A DNA stretch of 64,000 nt from Actinomycetota bacterium (GTDB taxonomy: Bacteria; Actinomycetota; UBA4738; HRBIN12): NCBI GenBank assembly GCA_035640355.1, contig DASQWI010000002.1:1-64000 (forward strand), written 5' to 3'. Positions 25,138 to 39,807 of the stretch are shown here, in pieces; positions within the stretch are counted from its first letter, which is position 1, and every line of letters starts with the position of its first letter. A program made the translations under genes and the position numbers. A model generated the notes under the pieces. That model searched no databases, was not told the DNA's origin, and saw nothing but the letters and a program-made list of their open reading frames with translations.

Positions 25138-26314
25138 CCGCGCGATCGGTCGACTCCCACGCGAACTCCTTCCGCCCGAAATGGCCGTACGCCGCCGTTT
25201 CGCGATAGATCGGTCGACGAAGATCGAGGTCGCGAATGATGGCCCCCGGCCGGAAGTCGAACGCCTCGCGAACGACGTCGACGATGCGAACGGGGTCTAC
25301 CTGCTCGGTCCCGAAGGTGTCGATCGCGAACGACACGGGATGTGCCGTGCCGATCGCGTACGCGACCTGGATCTGGAGGCGGTCGGCGAGTCCCGCCGCG
25401 ACGAGGTTCTTGGCGACGAACCTCGCCATGTACGCCGCCGAGCGGTCGACCTTCGTCGGGTCCTTGCCCGAGAAGCAGCCGCCACCGTGCGGCGCCATCC
25501 CTCCGTAGCTGTCGACGATGATCTTCCGGCCGGTGAGACCGGTGTCGGCCTTGGGTCCGCCGATCTCAAATCGTCCCGTCGGGTTCACCAGGACGCGCAC
25601 ATCCTCGGCGTCGATCTCGTGCTCGCGCAGGACCGGATCGATCACCTCAGCCTTCATATCGGGGGCGAGGAGCGTCTCGACGTCCACCTCCTCGCGGTGC
25701 TGGGCACTGACGAGGACGGTGTCGACCCGTGTGGGCACACCGCCCTGGTACTCGATCGAGACCTGAGTCTTCCCGTCGGGCCGAAGGTACGGCACAACCC
25801 CAGCCTTGCGGACGTCGGCGAGGCGCTTGGCCAGGCGATGCGCCAAGGCGATCGGCAACGGCATCAGCTCGTCGGTCTCGCGGCACGCGAATCCGAACAT
25901 CATCCCCTGGTCACCGGCTCCGAGCGTGTCCAGCTCGTCGGCGGAGTGCCCCTCGCGATGCTCGAGCGCATCGTTCACACCGCGGGCGATGTCCGGCGAC
26001 TGCTCCTGGATCGATGTGACGACCCCGCAGGTGTGCCCGTCGATGCCGAAGTTCGCGTCCGTATACCCGATATCGGTGATCGTGTCGCGGACGACCTGCG
26101 GGATGTCGACGTACTCGGACGTCGTGATCTCGCCGGCGACCATGACGAGACCGGTCGTGACGAGCGTCTCGCAGGCGACGCGGCCGTCGGCATCCACCGA
26201 CATGATGGCGTCGAGTACCGCGTCGGAGATCTGATCGGCGAGCTTGTCGGGATGTCCCTCGGTCACGGACTCCGAGGAAAAGAGGTAGCGCCCGCCCATG
26301 ACTCGGCGGAGCAT
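25112..26314 (-). CDS. metK: S-adenosylmethionine synthetase
   Basis: Makes SAM from methionine and ATP; 400 aa with the three MAT domains. Signatures include [33 protein letters not shown] and the P-loop-like [20 protein letters not shown] chose ATG at 26314 (MLRRVMGG) because GAGG lies 8 nt upstream; GTG at 26323 and ATG at 26299 are alternatives. It is first in a metK-priA-def-fmt-rsmB run. It supplies SAM for RsmB, the SpoU methyltransferase and others. Confidence 0.96.
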   Translation of the reverse strand: MLRRVMGGRYLFSSESVTEGHPDKLADQISDAVLDAIMSVDADGRVACETLVTTGLVMVAGEITTSEYVDIPQVVRDTITDIGYTDANFGIDGHTCGVVTSIQEQSPDIARGVNDALEHREGHSADELDTLGAGDQGMMFGFACRETDELMPLPIALAHRLAKRLADVRKAGVVPYLRPDGKTQVSIEYQGGVPTRVDTVLVSAQHREEVDVETLLAPDMKAEVIDPVLREHEIDAEDVRVLVNPTGRFEIGGPKADTGLTGRKIIVDSYGGMAPHGGGCFSGKDPTKVDRSAAYMARFVAKNLVAAGLADRLQIQVAYAIGTAHPVSFAIDTFGTEQVDPVRIVDVVREAFDFRPGAIIRDLDLRRPIYRETAAYGHFGRKEFAWESTDRADELRRALE

Positions 26315-26380
26315 AGCAGTCACCTCAGACGCGCCCGGTCCTCCAACGAACGTCGTGCTGACGGACGGAAGGATCTCCCG

Positions 26381-27604
26381 TCATCGCGCGAGGAGCTTCA
26401 CGAGCCGGTCGCAGATCGCGGCGGCGAGCTCGCGCTTGGACCACTCGCGAAGCGGTTCGTCCTCGCCGATACGCGAGAAGATCGCGGCGCGGTTCGTCTC
26501 CGAGCCGAACCCCGTTCCCTCCCGACCGACCTGGTTCGCGACGAGCAGGTCGACGCCCTTGCGTGCGAGCTTGTCTCTGCCACCCGCTTCGACGTCATCC
26601 GTCTCGGCGGCGAATCCGACCAGGACGCGTTCGCCCGCCTGTTGCGACAGCTCGCCGAGGATGTCAGGTGTGGGGACCAGCCGTAGATCCGGCGTCCCGT
26701 CCTCTTTCTTGATCTTGGATCCCGCGGTCCGCTCGGGACGGAAGTCGGCGACGGCGGCAGCCATGACGACCGCGTCGGCTCCCTCGGCCTCTTCGAACAC
26801 GGCGTGACGCATCTCGTCGGCGGTGGTGACCCGAACGACGCGCGGTCCCTCGGGCGGCTCGATCGTTCCCGGACCGACGACGAGCGTGACGTCGGCGCCC
26901 CGTCCGTGTGCCTCCGCGGCCACGGCGAACCCCATGCGCCCGGTCGAACGGTTCCCCACGAACCGAACGGGATCGATCGGCTCCCACGTCGGACCGGCCG
27001 AGACGACGACGCGACGACCGGCGAGGTCCTTGCCCCGCGAGAGCGCATCCTCGATGACAGCGAGGATCTCGTCCGGTTCGCTCATCCGTCCGACACCCTC
27101 GTCGCCCGCCGCGAGCGATCCGCGTGCCGGTCCGACGATCCGGATGCCTCGTTCGACGAGCGCCGCCACATTGGCCTGCGTCGCCTCGTGCTCCCACATG
27201 CCGGCGTGCATCGCCGGAGCGACGACGAACGGGCATCGCGCCTCGAGCAACGTCGACGTGAGCAGGTCGTCGGCGATCCCGAACGCCAGCTTGGCGATCA
27301 CGTTCGCCGTGGCCGGCGCGACGACGACGATGTCTGCCTCATGCGCCAGTCGAACGTGCAAGACGTGCCCGGGATCGTCATCGAACAGATCGGTGTAGAC
27401 GCGGTGATCGGTGAGCGCAGCGAACGTCGCCGGACCGACGAACCGTTCCGCGGTGCGCGTCATCACGACCCGCACCGAGGCGCCGCGCAGCCGGAGCAGC
27501 CGGGTGAGGACGCATGCCTTGTACGCAGCAATGCCGCCCGTGACGCCGAGCAGGAGCCGCCGACTCTTCAGGACGGAACGGCCGCTCGGTTCCACGGTAT
27601 CCAT
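26381..27604 (-). CDS. coaBC: Bifunctional phosphopantothenoylcysteine decarboxylase/synthase
   Basis: 407-aa coenzyme A biosynthetic enzyme (Dfp). The N-terminal CoaC flavoprotein (about 1-190) begins LLLGVTGGIAAYKA, with APAMHAGMWEH around the active-site His and Cys region. The C-terminal CoaB synthase has SAGPTWEPIDPVRFVGNRST, AAVADFRPE and the substrate Lys in SKIKKEDG. The start is ATG at 27604. It lies 68 bp after rpoZ, with a palindromic repeat in between. Confidence 0.95.
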   Translation of the reverse strand: MDTVEPSGRSVLKSRRLLLGVTGGIAAYKACVLTRLLRLRGASVRVVMTRTAERFVGPATFAALTDHRVYTDLFDDDPGHVLHVRLAHEADIVVVAPATANVIAKLAFGIADDLLTSTLLEARCPFVVAPAMHAGMWEHEATQANVAALVERGIRIVGPARGSLAAGDEGVGRMSEPDEILAVIEDALSRGKDLAGRRVVVSAGPTWEPIDPVRFVGNRSTGRMGFAVAAEAHGRGADVTLVVGPGTIEPPEGPRVVRVTTADEMRHAVFEEAEGADAVVMAAAVADFRPERTAGSKIKKEDGTPDLRLVPTPDILGELSQQAGERVLVGFAAETDDVEAGGRDKLARKGVDLLVANQVGREGTGFGSETNRAAIFSRIGEDEPLREWSKRELAAAICDRLVKLLAR

Positions 27605-27610
27605 CTTCTC

Positions 27611-27648
27611 GCGGGGTGTTCGAACAACGCTCGCTCCGCTACCCCCGC
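27611..27648. repeat. GC-rich imperfect palindrome, copy A
   Basis: GCGGGGT and its partner ACCCCCGC flank a centre containing ACAACGCTCGCTCCGCT, in the 68-bp rpoZ-coaBC gap. The centre matches copy B at 39756-39797 in 15 of 17 positions. It could form a hairpin in the transcript of either strand. There is no U-tract, so it is not a classical terminator. Confidence 0.5.
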
Positions 27649-27672
27649 GCCCACCCTCCTCGGGGAGGCGGC

Positions 27673-27918
27673 CTACTTGACGACGGATTCCTCCGGGCGC
27701 TCCGCGGAGATGTCGCCGTCGGCGATCTCCTCGAGCGCGATCGAGAGCGGCTTGTTCTTCAGCCCGGTCTCGACGAGCGGCGGGATGAACTCCGCGCGGC
27801 CCTCGCCGAGCTGGTTGTAGTACGAGTTGATCTCTCGCGCGCGTTTGGCGGCGAGGATGACCAGCGTGTACTTGGAGTCGACCTGTGCGAGCAGGTCGTC
27901 GATCTTGGGATCGATCAC
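27673..27918 (-). CDS. rpoZ: RNA polymerase omega subunit
   Basis: 81-aa omega subunit, aiding beta' folding and, in some bacteria, ppGpp sensing. It starts [20 protein letters not shown], followed by the conserved [18 protein letters not shown]. The GTG start at 27918 overlaps the gmk stop in GTGA. The order mihF-gmk-rpoZ-coaBC is canonical for Actinobacteria. The Rel enzyme that makes (p)ppGpp is at 58111-60357. Confidence 0.96.
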   Translation of the reverse strand: MIDPKIDDLLAQVDSKYTLVILAAKRAREINSYYNQLGEGRAEFIPPLVETGLKNKPLSIALEEIADGDISAERPEESVVK

Positions 27919-28514
27919 GAATCCTCCAGCGATGAGTTGTCCCGCGGTGTCCGGGACGCTTCGATGATAGCAGCGACCCGCTTCGCCGCTCGTTCGACGT
28001 CGTCATTCACGACGACGTGGTCGAACCAATCCCGTTGCTGGAGCTCTGAGCTCGCCTTCTGGAGTCGGCGGGCGAGACGGGCATCGTCCTCGGTACCCCG
28101 CGAGCGGAGTCTGCGTTCGAGCTCCTCGAGGGACGGCGGCTCGAGGAACACGAGGACGGCGTTCGGCATGGCGTCTCTGATCTGGCGCGCGCCCTGCACG
28201 TCGATCTCGAGGAGAGCATCCCCGCCGAGCCCCAGGATCTCCCTGATCGGCGCGGCCGGCGTCCCGTACCGGGAGCCGAAAACGTCGGCCCACTCGAGCA
28301 GCTCGCCCTCGGTGATCATCCGGTCGAACTCCGCCGCGTCGACGAAGTAGTAGTGCACGCCGTCCCGCTCCCCCAGCGACTCGCGCGGCGCTCGCGTCGT
28401 GACGGAGATCGATACCGTCAGATCCGGAACGAGCTCGCGCACCCGCCGAACGACGGTGCCCTTGCCGACGCCGGAAGGCCCGGCGATGACGTAGAGGATG
28501 CCGCGACGTTCGAT
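27915..28514 (-). CDS. gmk: Guanylate kinase (apparent AUC start)
   Basis: Phosphorylates GMP to GDP; about 199 aa. It contains the P-loop [17 protein letters not shown], the GMP-binding [13 protein letters not shown] and [17 protein letters not shown], and VQGARQIR. No ATG, GTG, TTG or CTG occurs in frame upstream of the P-loop; the first GTG (28442) falls inside the domain. ATC at 28514 gives I-E-R-R-G-I-L-Y-V, aligning exactly with the M-K-E-R-G-L-L start of homologues. A second ATC is at 28499. No clear Shine-Dalgarno is visible; mihF ends 7 nt upstream. Either a genuine AUC start or a sequence error is possible. The 3' end is coupled to rpoZ. Confidence 0.9.
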   Translation of the reverse strand: MERRGILYVIAGPSGVGKGTVVRRVRELVPDLTVSISVTTRAPRESLGERDGVHYYFVDAAEFDRMITEGELLEWADVFGSRYGTPAAPIREILGLGGDALLEIDVQGARQIRDAMPNAVLVFLEPPSLEELERRLRSRGTEDDARLARRLQKASSELQQRDWFDHVVVNDDVERAAKRVAAIIEASRTPRDNSSLEDS

Positions 28515-28521
28515 CGCGGCG

Positions 28522-28836
28522 CTACTTCTTGGCGAACTCGCCGAGGAGCGAATCGCGCTGCTTCGCGCCCAGTCCGCGAACGCGACGACTCGCGGATATG
28601 TCGAGGCGCTCCATGATCTTCCGCGCCCGGACCTTCCCCACGCCCGGGAGCGACTCCAGAACCGTGGATACCTTCATCTTGCCGACGGTGTCGTCGCCCT
28701 CGCGGGACAGCACGTCGGTGAGCGTGAGCTTCCCCGACTTGAGCTGGCCCTTGAGCTCTGCCCGCTTCCTTCGCGCCTCGGCGGCCTTCTCGAGAGCCTG
28801 CTTGCGCTGTTCCTCCGTCAGGACGGGAAGCGGCAT
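28522..28836 (-). CDS. mihF: Integration host factor, actinobacterial type (mIHF)
   Basis: 104-aa nucleoid-associated DNA-binding protein specific to Actinobacteria, unrelated to the proteobacterial IHF heterodimer. It begins MPLPVLTEEQRKQALEKAAE, with a basic N-terminal helix (RRKRAELKGQLKSG) and a helix-two-turn-helix region containing LPGVGKVRARKIME and VRGLGAKQRDSLL. ATG at 28836 is chosen for its GGAG site 6 nt upstream; a longer in-frame extension was rejected. It has its own promoter at 28894-28923 and heads mihF-gmk-rpoZ-coaBC. Confidence 0.95.
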   Translation of the reverse strand: MPLPVLTEEQRKQALEKAAEARRKRAELKGQLKSGKLTLTDVLSREGDDTVGKMKVSTVLESLPGVGKVRARKIMERLDISASRRVRGLGAKQRDSLLGEFAKK

Positions 28837-28893
28837 ACGCAACTCCTTTTCTCGGATCTTGGCGATCTTGGCATCGGGGCCGGAAACCCGGCG

Positions 28894-28923
28894 AGTATAG
28901 ACACGGCCGTTCGGGGCCAGCAA
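28894..28923 (-). promoter_or_regulatory. Promoter of mihF
   Basis: Minus-strand -35 TTGCTG (28923-28918) and -10 TATACT (28899-28894), 18 bp apart, in the 123-bp pyrF-mihF gap. The predicted leader is about 50 nt. The -10 equals that of infC. Confidence 0.6.
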
Positions 28924-28959
28924 CGCGACGCATGCACGTTCACCTGCGGTTTTCGTTCG

Positions 28960-29643
28960 TCAGCGGATCGAGCCGAGGATGGCTCGCGCAGCGCCGGCCG
29001 GATCACTCGACGACGTGATCGGTCGACCGACGACGATGTAGTCGGCTCCGGCTTCGATCGCCTCCTCTGGCGTCTGAATCCGAATCTGGTCGTGGCCGTT
29101 CGATCCTGCCGGCCGGATGCCCGGGACGACGAGACAGAATTCCTCGCCCGTCACCTCCCGGACGACTGAGACGTCCTCACCGGATACGACGACGCCGTCC
29201 GCGCCGGCTGCCTTGGCCTCGAACGCGAGCGATGCCGGCGAGGCGAGTCCTTCCCCGGCGATGCTCGAAAGGACCGTGACCGCCGCGACGAGCGGCCGCT
29301 CGAACCCCGCGTCGCGCGCCCCGTCCGCCGACCCGCGCACGGCTGCGGCGACCATCGCTTCACCGCCCAGCGCGTGAACCGTGAGCATCTCGACGCCCAT
29401 TCGACCCGCATTGAACGCCGCGCGTTCGACGGTGTTCGGGATGTCGTGAAGCTTCAGATCGAGCAAGACCGGGCGGATTTCTCGAACCGTCGCGACCGCG
29501 GCGGCGCCGCCCGAGGTGAACAGCTCGAGGCCCACCTTGAGCAGCGCGACTTCCGACCCGAGCCGCCGGGCCAGTGCCTCGGCCCCCGCGACGTCCGACG
29601 TGTCGAGCGCCACGACGAGCGGATTGACCGGTCGCGGGATCAC
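28960..29643 (-). CDS. pyrF: Orotidine 5'-phosphate decarboxylase
   Basis: Last enzyme of UMP synthesis, 227 aa TIM barrel. It shows VALDTSD at the start, KVGLELFTSGG, the catalytic LLDLKLHDIPNTV (Asp-x-Lys-x-x-Asp), and VVPGIRP and YIVVGRPI for phosphate binding. The GTG at 29643 overlaps the pyrD stop in GTGA. It ends the pyr operon; mihF follows with its own promoter. Confidence 0.96.
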   Translation of the reverse strand: MIPRPVNPLVVALDTSDVAGAEALARRLGSEVALLKVGLELFTSGGAAAVATVREIRPVLLDLKLHDIPNTVERAAFNAGRMGVEMLTVHALGGEAMVAAAVRGSADGARDAGFERPLVAAVTVLSSIAGEGLASPASLAFEAKAAGADGVVVSGEDVSVVREVTGEEFCLVVPGIRPAGSNGHDQIRIQTPEEAIEAGADYIVVGRPITSSSDPAGAARAILGSIR

Positions 29644-30602
29644 GAGGCTCCGTCCCCGGCCGGTTCCCCTCGTACGCGGAGCCTGCCCCTGAGATCCGCC
29701 GGCGAGGAGATCCCCTTCTCTTTGAGGTAGGACGCGATGCCCTGTGCGATCTCGACCGGGGCAGACGGGTTCACCAGCATCGCGGTCCCGACCTGAACGG
29801 CCCACGCGCCGGCGAGCAGGAACTCGACGGCGTCGGCCGCCGTTGACACGCCGCCCACACCCATGATCGGGACCCGCGGCATCACCTGGGCCACTCGATA
29901 CACGGCCGCGAGCGCGATCGGCTTGATGGCCGGTCCGGACAGTCCTCCGATCGGCGCGGCGAGCCTGGATTGGAGCCGATCGGCATCGACGGCAAGCCCG
30001 GGCACGGCGTCGATCAGCGTGAGTCCCGAGGCCCCGGCGCGGATGCACACGCGGGCCGTCTCCACGAGTTGCGGAAGCATGGGCGGAAGCTTCACGAACA
30101 CCGGCAGTCGCGACATCCGCGCGACGGCGCCGACGATTTCGTTCAGCCGCTCGGGCCTCGCGTGGAACGGCTCGCCGGCGAACTCCTCGTCCGAGGTCGA
30201 CACGTACACCTCGAGCGCGACGATGCCCGGGCGGCGATCGAGCGCGGTGGTGAGGCGCACGTACTCGTCGAGTCGCGTTCCCGCGATCGAGGCGATCACC
30301 GGAACCTTCGCCTGAACCAGCCGTGGAAGGTCCTTGGCCAGGAACTCGTCGACGCCGGGATTCTGCAGGCCGACGTGCGAGAGCAATCCCGATGCCGTCT
30401 CGGCCGCACGAGGCACCACCGAACCTCTCGACGGTGCGACCGTGATGCTCCTCGTCACCACCCCAGCGAGGCGACGCAGGTCGACGACGCTCGGAACGTC
30501 GCGACCCGTCGACAAGCAACCAGAGGCCGCCAGGACGGGGTGGGAGAAGGCCAGGCCGTTCAGGTCGACCGCGCTCGTCTGTCCAATCGCGCTCGACGTC
30601 AT
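29640..30602 (-). CDS. pyrD: Dihydroorotate dehydrogenase, class 1B catalytic subunit (divergent)
   Basis: 320-aa FMN TIM-barrel protein oxidising dihydroorotate. It has GLQNPGVDEF, VFVKLPPML, GLSGPAIKPIAL and a typical FMN-phosphate site (IMGVGGVSTAADAVEFLLAGAWAVQVGTA). Two normally conserved spots differ. The catalytic-loop motif N-x-S-[CS]-P-N reads Y-V-S-T-S-D (residues 133-138). The early Thr-Lys reads Thr-Arg (R51). Thr136 sits where the Cys/Ser base should be. The coupled pyrK argues for genuine class 1B function. The ATG at 30602 overlaps the pyrK stop. Confidence 0.88.
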   Translation of the reverse strand: MTSSAIGQTSAVDLNGLAFSHPVLAASGCLSTGRDVPSVVDLRRLAGVVTRSITVAPSRGSVVPRAAETASGLLSHVGLQNPGVDEFLAKDLPRLVQAKVPVIASIAGTRLDEYVRLTTALDRRPGIVALEVYVSTSDEEFAGEPFHARPERLNEIVGAVARMSRLPVFVKLPPMLPQLVETARVCIRAGASGLTLIDAVPGLAVDADRLQSRLAAPIGGLSGPAIKPIALAAVYRVAQVMPRVPIMGVGGVSTAADAVEFLLAGAWAVQVGTAMLVNPSAPVEIAQGIASYLKEKGISSPADLRGRLRVRGEPAGDGAS

Positions 30603-31467
30603 CCGGGCCACGTGCGGACCTTCGCGAATCCCTCGGGAGGAGTCGGCGCCGATCCGGATGCGTCACCGATCCACCGGTCCCACAGGATGCGTGCCGGGTT
30701 GAACACGGGACCTTCCGCGCACGCGCGAAGGTTGTCGTATCCCCGGCCGTCCTTGCGTATCACCGGGATCGCGCACGTGTAGCAGAGGCCGGTGCCGCAC
30801 GGCATCTCGTCCTCGATCGCGATCTGCGAGGGGATCTCGCGTTCGAGGCACATCTCGGCGATCGCCCGGAGGGTCGGCCGTGGCGCAGCGGCGTAGACCA
30901 CCTCGGCGCCCGTGGTCTCGAGCATCCCGGGGAGCGCGTCGAGCACGGTCCCGCGTTCGCCGAGGCTGCCGTCGGCGGTAACGATCGAGAACGTCTGCGA
31001 CAGCCGCTTGCCCTCGATCGGCTTGAAGACGTGCTCGTGCGTCTCGGCGCCCACGATCATGTCGACGCGTTTGCCGCGCGCTCGGAGCTCCTGCGCGAGG
31101 AAGTACATCGGCGCCGACGCGTGACCCTCAGAGACGAGGAGGCACGCGTTCAGCTTCGCCGGATAGGCAAACGCTGTGCCGAGCGGGCCGATCACATCGA
31201 GGAACTCATGGACCCGCACGCCTGCCAGCCAGCTGGTTCCCGGACCGTGACGATCGAAGACGAACTCGAGCGTGCCGGCCCAGCCCCCGCGGCGCGACGC
31301 CTCGTGGATGGAGAACTGACGCCGAAAGATGAACGAACGCCCCTCTGGCATCCCGATCGAGAGGAACTGGCCGGGTCGGGCACGCTCCGCCACTTCCGGC
31401 GCCACCACCGTGATCGAGTGATACACGCCGAACCGCCGCGCGTTCAGGACCTCGGCGCGGGCGCGCT

Positions 31468-31471
<4 letters not shown>
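30599..31471 (-). CDS. pyrK: Dihydroorotate dehydrogenase electron-transfer subunit
   Basis: 290-aa flavoprotein passing electrons from the PyrD FMN to NAD+. An FAD-binding domain ([16 protein letters not shown]) and NAD-binding domain are followed by a [2Fe-2S] site, [15 protein letters not shown] plus a later Cys in RACAEGPVF. Together with PyrD it makes a class 1B enzyme. The GTG at 31471 overlaps the carB stop; the stop overlaps the pyrD ATG. The middle of the NAD domain is weakly conserved ([11 protein letters not shown] replaces the usual glycine-rich motif). Confidence 0.9.
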
Positions 31472-34735
<3,264 letters not shown>

Positions 34736-34743
<8 letters not shown>

Positions 34744-35917
34744 GTGCCATCAATCGCCTGAACTCCCCGAACAGGTGGCCGGCGTCGTGCGGCCCCGGGG
34801 CGGCCTCGGGGTGGTACTGCACCGACATCGCCGGGACGTCCAGGCAGCGAAGTCCCTCGAGCGTGCCGTCGTTCAGGTTCCAGTGCGTGAGCTCGGCGCT
34901 GCCGAACGCGGTCTCCACGACGCGTGGGCCACGGTCGCGGTGCTCGCTTCGCGAACCCACCATGCCCCCCGCCTCGCCGGCCTTGCGTCTCCAGCCGTCC
35001 GGATCGACGGCGAACCCGTGGTTGTGGCTGGTGACCTCGACGCGGCCGGTCCGCGTATCCCTCACCGGCTGGTTCGCGCCGCGGTGGCCGAAGGGCATCT
35101 TGTAGGTGCGCCCGCCGAGCGCGAGCGCGAGCAATTGATGCCCGAGGCAGATCCCGAACACGGGAACGCGTCCGAGCACGCCCTTCGCGGCGGCGATGCC
35201 GTAGCGCGTCGCGGCGGGATCGCCGGGACCGTTCGACAGGAACACGCCTTCCACCTCTCCGATCTCGCTCGCCGCGGTGCCGGCCGGAACGACCGTCGCC
35301 TCGATCCCTTCCTCGGCCAGCCGGCGAAGGATGGTGCGCTTCAGGCCGAAGTCGTACGCGACGACGCGAAACACGGGTCCCTTGGCCGAGGACGCCGGGC
35401 CGACCAGGTCGCGTGCCTCGTAGCGCTCCGTCGTCGACACGCCCGTGGCGAGATCGGCCCCCTCCATGCCGGGCGCCGCGCGGACCCGTTCGACGAGGGA
35501 GTCGGGGTCGCCGTCCTCGGTGGAGACGGCGCAACGCATCGCGCCGCGCTCGCGGAGCCGGAGCGTGAGCCGCCGGGTGTCGACCTCGTCGATCCCGACG
35601 ACGCCCGCATCCACCAGCTCGTCGTGGAGCGTTCCCGTGGCGCGCCAGCTCGACGCTCGCCTGGACGCCTCTCGAACGACGAACCCCGCGACGTGGACTC
35701 GCGCCGCCTCGGGGTCCTCCGCGTTGGTCCCGCAGTTGCCTTGATGCGGCGAGGTCATCGTCACGATCTGACCGGCGTACGACGGGTCGGTGAGCACCTC
35801 CTGGTAACCCGACATCGCGGTGTTGAACACCGCCTCACCGAACGCCTCGCCCGGCGCGCCGAACGACCGGCCCCGGAGCACCGTCCCGTCTTCGAGCGCC
35901 AGAAGCGCTTCGGTCAC
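34736..35917 (-). CDS. carA: Carbamoyl-phosphate synthase small subunit
   Basis: 393-aa glutaminase subunit. It consists of an N-terminal CPSase domain ([18 protein letters not shown]) and a class I glutamine amidotransferase domain with the nucleophile in [17 protein letters not shown] and the His/Glu pair in [16 protein letters not shown] at 35917 is chosen for the GGGAG upstream and the family N-terminus; a longer extension reaching pyrC is spurious. It lies 46 bp after pyrC and is coupled to carB. Confidence 0.96.
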
Positions 35918-35963
35918 GCCACTCCCGCCGCCGCGTATCGCTTCTCGTGAGGCGGCGGCGTCG

Positions 35964-37252
35964 TCACCGCTGCGCCTTCCCGTCGGCCACGACCAGTTCG
36001 CCACGATAGATCGTGTGCACCATTCGCCCGCGGAGCGTTCTACCGAGGAACGCGCTGTTCCGGCTCTTGGACGCGAACGGCGGCTCGACGACCCATTCGG
36101 CGGCCGGATCGAACGCGATCACGTTTGCCGGCGCTCCCGGCTCGAGGGGCATCCCGTGATCGTCGGTACCCAGGATCCGAGCCGGCCGGGTCGACATGGC
36201 CTCGAGGGCACCGGTCAGCGTCATCGCTCCGCTCCCGACGACGAACGTGAGCACCGCGGCGAGTGCCGTCTCGAGTCCGGTCGTCCCGAACGAGGCTTGG
36301 TCGAACTCCGTCTCCTTCTCCTCGACCGCGTGCGGCGCGTGATCGGTCGCCACGGCATCGACGGTTCCGTCGGCCAGCCCCTCGATAAGCGCGTCGCGGT
36401 CCTCCGCCGTTCGAAGCGGTGGGTTCACTTTGAAATTCGAGTCGTACGTCCGAAGGTCCTCGTCGGTGAACACGAGGTGGTGGGGCGTCACCTCCGCGGT
36501 GACGCGGAGTCCCTCTGCCTTCGCCCGTCGGACGAGGCTCACCGATCCGGCCGAGGAGAGGTGACACAGGTGCAGGCGCCCACCCGTCAGCCGAGCCAGA
36601 GCGAGGTCTCGCGCGACGACGATCTCTTCCGCCTCACGGGGCTGCCCGGCGAGGCCGAGTGAGGACGAGTGGTATCCCTCGTGCATCTGTCCGCCCTCCG
36701 AGAGGGACGGGTCCTCGCAGTGCTCGGCGATGACGGCGCCATCGAACGCGCGCGCATAGGTGAGCGCGTTGCGCAGGACGCGCGCGCTCGGGACGCATCG
36801 TCCGTCGTCGCTGAAGATCCGAACCCCGGCGTTGATCATCTCCCCTAGCTCCGCCATCTTCTCGCCGGCCAGGCCCCGTGTGATCGCGCCGACCGGGAAC
36901 ACGTCGCACATGCAGGCCCGCTGGGCGAGGTCTCGAACCTCGTGGACCACCGCGGCGTTGTCGGCGACCGGGTCGGTGTTCGCCATCGCCGAGACGGCGG
37001 TGTATCCCCCCAGCGCGGCCGCGCGACAGCCGGTCTCGATCGTCTCCTTGTCCTCACGTCCCGGCTCCCGAAGATGCGAGTGCAGGTCGACGAGGCCGGG
37101 CGCGACGACGAGACCATCGGCGTCCACGACGGTCGCACCCGAGGTGGGGCCGTCCGGCTCCGCGATCCGTCCGCCTTCGATGAAAAGATCGGCCACCTCG
37201 TCGCGTCCACCGGCTGGGTCGACAACGCGCGCGCCCTTCACGACGATCCGCG

Positions 37253-37256
<4 letters not shown>
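35964..37256 (-). CDS. pyrC: Dihydroorotase
   Basis: 430-aa type I dihydroorotase, a zinc amidohydrolase. It starts [14 protein letters not shown] and has the metal site [10 protein letters not shown], an AEHCED segment, [10 protein letters not shown], and the catalytic Asp in ATDHAPH. It cyclises carbamoyl aspartate. The GTG at 37256 overlaps the pyrB stop in GTGA. In many bacteria this type binds PyrB directly, which the fused-looking arrangement would favour. Confidence 0.96.
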
Positions 37257-39285
<2,029 letters not shown>

Positions 39286-39327
39286 TCACCATGCGTCTGG
39301 CCGCCGAATGAGGCGTGCGGTAGGTCG

Positions 39328-39747
39328 TTACTCGGATTCGGCTGGGTCCTCGACCGCGAACTCGCGCGCGAACTTGCCCAGGATGCCGTTCACGAAGCGG
39401 CTCGAGTCCTCTGTTGACAGGCGCTTTGCGATCTCGACGGCCTCGCTGATCGCAACGCTCGACGGGGTTTCGGGACGGTGGAGAAGCTCAAACACGGCAA
39501 CGCGCAGGATGTTGCGATCGAGTGTCGCCATTCGTTCCAATGACCAGTTCTCCACGTGCGACAGGAGGATCGAGTCGATCTCGGCACGATTGGCCGCGAC
39601 GCCGTCGACGAGCTCTTCGGCGAACGGGTCGATCTCCCGACCTGCGGAGCGCCACTCGCCGAGGACGATTCGCGGATCCTTCTCCGTGACGTCGGCCTGG
39701 TAGAGGACGTCGATCGCTTGGCGGCGCGCCTCGCGCCGCGACGTCAT
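39328..39747 (-). CDS. nusB: Transcription antitermination factor NusB
   Basis: 139-aa all-helical protein binding boxA of rRNA leaders with NusE. It starts MTSRREARRQAIDVLYQADV and contains ENWSLERMATLDRNILRVAVFELL and the conserved AISEAVEIAKRLSTEDSSRFVNGILG. It lies downstream of efp (60-bp gap with palindrome copy B). Its likely target, a boxA-like element, is seen at 1131-1152. Confidence 0.96.
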   Translation of the reverse strand: MTSRREARRQAIDVLYQADVTEKDPRIVLGEWRSAGREIDPFAEELVDGVAANRAEIDSILLSHVENWSLERMATLDRNILRVAVFELLHRPETPSSVAISEAVEIAKRLSTEDSSRFVNGILGKFAREFAVEDPAESE

Positions 39748-39755
39748 CCGTTCTC

Positions 39756-39797
39756 TGGGGTCCGCACAACGTTCGCTTCGCTCACTGTGCTACCCCA
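39756..39797. repeat. GC-rich imperfect palindrome, copy B
   Basis: TGGGGT...GCACA and TGTGC...ACCCCA flank a centre with ACAACGTTCGCTTCGCT, in the 60-bp efp-nusB gap. The stem has about 10 pairs. It is related to copy A (27611-27648) and more loosely to copy C (60417-60465). Confidence 0.5.
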
Positions 39798-39807
39798 GCC
39801 CCGGCCC

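Noticed and set aside
28514-28540. Programmed +1 frameshift making a mihF-gmk fusion
   Set aside because: The frames are offset by +1 at the mihF stop, but no slippery sequence is visible and an AUC start gives a normal Gmk length.
28837-28923. 29-codon N-terminal extension of mIHF
   Set aside because: It covers the predicted -10 element, and the ATG at 28836 has a strong SD at ideal spacing.
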